Assembly (NCBI GenBank): GCA_900554585.1 | Contig: USHS01000085.1 | Location: 1-6,150 of the forward strand | Length of the DNA: 6,150 nt | Reading direction: 5' to 3' | Source: an uncultured Collinsella sp. | GTDB taxonomy: Bacteria > Actinomycetota > Coriobacteriia > Coriobacteriales > Coriobacteriaceae | In this document: positions 4,170-6,150 of the stretch, piece by piece | How the letters are laid out: each line of letters starts with the position of its first letter | Numbering within the stretch: position 1 is the first letter of the stretch | The notes under the pieces: generated by a model | Seen by the model: the letters and a program-made list of their open reading frames with translations, nothing else | What the model was told of the DNA's origin: nothing | Database searches by the model: none | Made by a program: the position numbers and the translations under genes

Positions 4170-5222
4170 TTAGTGCCTCATAAAGTGGTACTCGATCACA
4201 TTGCTGTAGGGGTGACCCGGGCCCACGATGCCCTGCGGGAACAGCGGCTGATGCGGCGTGTCGGGGTACATTTCTGCCTCGAGGGCAAAGCCGGCACCCC
4301 AGCCATAGTTGGCATCGTCCTTGGCGTGCTCGTCGCCCAGCCAGTTGCCGGTGTAGAGCTGCACGCCCGGGGCGGTGGTGTAGTAGTCCAGCTCACGACC
4401 GGTCCACATCTCCTCGACGTGCATCGCACGGCGCAGGTTGCGGCCGTACTGATAGCCATCGATGCACAGGCAGTGATCGTAGCCACGGGCCTGCTTAATC
4501 TGCGGGTCGTCGGCCTCCATGCCGGGTGCGACGGGGCGCAGCTCGCGAAAGTCAAACGGTGTTCCCTCGACCGGAGCGATTTCGCCGGTGGGGATGTTCT
4601 GCTCGTTAATGGGCAAGTAGTGGGCAGCGTTGGCGATAAAGAAGTGCTCACAGTCCATGCCGGCGTTATGGCCGGCAAGGTTAAAGTACGTGTGGTTGGT
4701 CATGGACACGTAGGTGGCGCGGTCGCTCTCGCAACCATACTCGATGCGGAAGACGCCGGTGCGCGTAACGGTAAACACAGCCGTAAAGGTTCGGTTGCCG
4801 GGCAGGCCCAGCTCGCCATCCTTAAGCGAGGTGGTCATGCGCACGGCGTTGTGAGTCTCGTCGAGCTCAACGTCCCATACGCGCTTGTGCAGACCATGCT
4901 CAAGATCGCTGTGCAGGTTGTTGACGCCTTCGTTGGCCGGCATGTGCCAGTCCGTGCCGTCGATGGTGATCGTGGCGCCCGCGGTGCGGTTTGCCACGGG
5001 GCCGATGGTCGCGCCAAAGCAGGCGGGGTTGTCAAAGTAATCCTCGAGCTTATCGAAGCCCAGCACCACATCGCGCACGTTGCCGGGAATATCGGGCACA
5101 TCGATACCCAGCACGGTGGCGCCATAGTCCATAATGCGAACGCAGATCTCGGGCCCGTTGAGGGTGTAACGATGAACGGAGGTGCCGCACGGCGCGGTGC
5201 CGAAAAGCTCGGAAGTGATCAT
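4170..5222 (-). CDS. galM: Galactose mutarotase (aldose 1-epimerase)
   Basis: This is a 350-residue cytoplasmic aldose 1-epimerase that interconverts beta- and alpha-galactose (and glucose), supplying the alpha anomer to galactokinase in the Leloir pathway. GPVANRTAG (residues 74-82) holds the conserved Asn78-Arg79. NNLHS gives His104, TNHTYFNLAGH gives the catalytic acid His177, GYDHCL gives Asp249, and FALEAEMYPDTPHQPLFP (312-329) gives the catalytic base Glu315. The usual LHGG reads LHSD and the usual ETQ reads EAE, tolerable variants in this family. ATG 5222 is chosen because AGGA (plus 5228-5231) sits 5 bases upstream and family sequence begins here; an in-frame start at 5282 would add 20 unlikely residues. 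The gatC-like gene lies upstream on the same strand, but a terminator between them implies separate transcription. No galK or galT is in view. Confidence 0.93.
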   Translation of the reverse strand: MITSELFGTAPCGTSVHRYTLNGPEICVRIMDYGATVLGIDVPDIPGNVRDVVLGFDKLEDYFDNPACFGATIGPVANRTAGATITIDGTDWHMPANEGVNNLHSDLEHGLHKRVWDVELDETHNAVRMTTSLKDGELGLPGNRTFTAVFTVTRTGVFRIEYGCESDRATYVSMTNHTYFNLAGHNAGMDCEHFFIANAAHYLPINEQNIPTGEIAPVEGTPFDFRELRPVAPGMEADDPQIKQARGYDHCLCIDGYQYGRNLRRAMHVEEMWTGRELDYYTTAPGVQLYTGNWLGDEHAKDDANYGWGAGFALEAEMYPDTPHQPLFPQGIVGPGHPYSNVIEYHFMRH

Positions 5223-5274
5223 TTGGTTCCTAACATCGAGGTATTCCGGACAAACTGTAGCGCGAACAGGCGAG

Positions 5275-5280
5275 ATTATC
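5275..5280 (-). promoter_or_regulatory. Possible -10 box of galM
   Basis: GATAAT on the minus strand lies about 52 bases before the galM ATG, within an AT-rich intergenic stretch. No convincing -35 box is seen 16-18 bases upstream, where the sequence is C-rich. Just beyond it is an imperfect repeat, ACCCC/GGGGT around plus 5286-5309, that could be an operator. The assignment is weak. Confidence 0.3.
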
Positions 5281-5338
5281 ACTACACCCCACTAAAGCAG
5301 GGGGTATTTTTCTCAAAAAAGTGATGAATGCTTTACGG

Positions 5339-5348
5339 TGTACGTACA
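5339..5348. promoter_or_regulatory. Perfect 10-bp palindrome TGTACGTACA
   Basis: TGTACGTACA is fully self-complementary and lies between the gatC terminator and the galM promoter region, about 117 bases before the galM start. It may be an operator half of unknown regulator, or chance. Nothing else supports it. Confidence 0.2.
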
Positions 5349-5383
5349 GAAAAAGAAACCCGCCGGGATGCGACGGGTTTCTT
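5346..5383 (-). terminator. Intrinsic terminator of the gatC-like gene
   Basis: On the minus strand AAGAAACCCG (plus 5374-5383) pairs perfectly with CGGGTTTCTT (plus 5353-5362), a 10-bp stem. The stem is followed by TTTCTG, completing a TTTTT run. It starts 24 bases after the TAA stop of the gatC-like gene and should separate it from galM. Confidence 0.85.
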
Positions 5384-5407
5384 CCACAGGGGATATGTGG
5401 CAATGAG

Positions 5408-6150
5408 TTAGGCGTTTGCCTTTGCGGACTCGGCTTCCTTAGCAGCCTTGAGGTCCTCCTCGGTAAACTTGCCGGTGGTGAGCGGCGAGAGGGTGCACTT
5501 GTCCTGCTTCGCGTACTCGATGTTACGGGCGATCATCTGCTTGCGATACCAAGCGAAGAGCGCGACGTACACGACGATGGCAACGACAGTGGCGATGATC
5601 ATGGTCACATCGCCCGTGGTCGCCTTGCCCACGAAGAAGGCCAGGAACTTCTCGACAGGTCCCTCCATGGTGGTCTGAGAGATCAGGCCGGTAACGCCAT
5701 CGGGGAAAGCGCCGACAGTCTTAGCGGTAAAGGTGACGAAGTCGGCGACGAGGGTGCCAGCGCCCAGGAAGACGGGCAGCAGGACGGCACCGATAACGAC
5801 CATACGAATCACGCGGCCGCGGGTGACGACGAGCAGTGCCGGCGTCAGGCCCATGGCGATGATACCGCCGAGCGGCAGCAGACCGTTCCAAGTGCCAGTC
5901 GGGGAGAGGGGGCAGGGAACGTTGGCGAGCAGCAGTGCCTCACCCAGCATGACGGGGGCAAGGATGTTGGCAGCAGCCCAGATCTCGGCGCGGCCGGCGA
6001 TGAAGGGCCAGTCGAGGCCGACGTTGAGGGTACGGCCCTGGAGCCACTTGCTGTTGTTGGCAAAGTCGGAGATGCCCTGAGACAGCGGCTCAACGGCTGC
6101 GATGAACCAAGAACCGATCAATGAGAACAATTCCAAGCAGACACCGGCAG
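5408..6150 (-). CDS. gatC: Galactitol-type PTS IIC transporter, C-terminal part
   Basis: This is the 3' part of a gene running off the right edge; 246 residues are visible, where complete GatC proteins have roughly 430-460. The family forms the membrane channel of the galactitol PTS, importing galactitol as galactitol 1-phosphate together with IIA and IIB. The stretch LNVGLDWPFIAGRAEIWAAA (visible residues 41-60) is characteristic of GatC-type IIC. Hydrophobic spans fall at about 57-76, 91-109, 114-137 and 181-201. Then comes a charged cytoplasmic tail of about 45 residues ending in KEAESAKANA. The loop GVTGLISQTTMEGPVEK (151-167) is also family-like. No stop or ribosome site occurs up to 6150, so the start lies outside. 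gatA and gatB, if present, would be expected upstream beyond the window. A related sugar-alcohol substrate is possible. Confidence 0.85.
   Translation of the reverse strand, partial: AGVCLELFSLIGSWFIAAVEPLSQGISDFANNSKWLQGRTLNVGLDWPFIAGRAEIWAAANILAPVMLGEALLLANVPCPLSPTGTWNGLLPLGGIIAMGLTPALLVVTRGRVIRMVVIGAVLLPVFLGAGTLVADFVTFTAKTVGAFPDGVTGLISQTTMEGPVEKFLAFFVGKATTGDVTMIIATVVAIVVYVALFAWYRKQMIARNIEYAKQDKCTLSPLTTGKFTEEDLKAAKEAESAKANA

Noticed and set aside
5223..5282. Upstream start giving galM 20 more residues
   Set aside because: The ATG at 5222 has AGGA 5 bases upstream and the extension would cover the probable promoter region.
4164..5324. 386-codon plus-strand open frame
   Set aside because: It is antisense to galM, which carries all the catalytic motifs; the long open frame results from GC-rich codon structure.
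5321..6124. 267-codon plus-strand open frame
   Set aside because: It is antisense to the gatC-like gene; its composition is low-complexity Asp/Gly/His-rich with no recognisable domain.
1..6150. CRISPR array, transposase gene, phage module or toxin-antitoxin pair
   Set aside because: I found no regularly spaced direct repeats, no transposase or integrase motif, and no recognisable toxin or antitoxin fold on either strand.

Overview
The window comes from a GC-rich bacterium whose genes run on both strands. Its gene content and codon use suggest a gut Coriobacteriia lineage, with Collinsella as my best guess. That guess rests on general resemblance and not on any marker gene. The theme is galactose-type sugar metabolism: two mutarotase-family proteins, a tagatose-6-phosphate kinase, a YhcH-family protein, an orphan mannose-family PTS IIB and a galactitol-type PTS IIC.

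Left part, plus strand. Positions 1-366 hold no gene I can name, though one minus-strand frame is open from about 273 to the window edge. Then comes a probable operon: a LacX-type aldose 1-epimerase (367-1248), lacC (1308-2243) and a yhcH/ebgC-like gene (2441-2914). It ends at a strong terminator (2976-3031) that carries a palindrome inside its stem; a near-copy of that palindrome lies just upstream. Between lacC and yhcH, in frame with the lacC stop codon, is a 54-codon relic that reads as the C-terminus of a NagA/AgaA-type amidohydrolase. This suggests the locus once handled N-acetylated amino sugars.

Middle. A tRNA-Thr(CGU) with its own promoter and terminator lies on the minus strand (3129-3204). 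It is divergent from an orphan PTS IIB gene (3362-3844) in which the phosphorylated histidine of the family is replaced by tyrosine. The 325 bases after it contain no firm gene. They do contain a 152-bp structure bounded by 27-bp inverted repeats (25 of 27 matching), several hairpins and a weak small-ORF candidate.

Right part, minus strand. galM (4170-5222) is a complete galactose mutarotase. Upstream of it is the 3' part of a gatC-like PTS IIC gene that runs off the right edge and is closed by its own terminator. The galactitol PTS would deliver galactitol 1-phosphate, whose oxidation gives tagatose 6-phosphate, the substrate of LacC. The two sides of the window are therefore metabolically connected, although transcribed separately.

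The most unusual items are the His-to-Tyr IIB, the amidohydrolase relic fused in frame behind the lacC stop, the 27-bp inverted-repeat element and the paired palindromes at the operon terminator. I saw no CRISPR array, no complete insertion sequence and no recognisable defence system.
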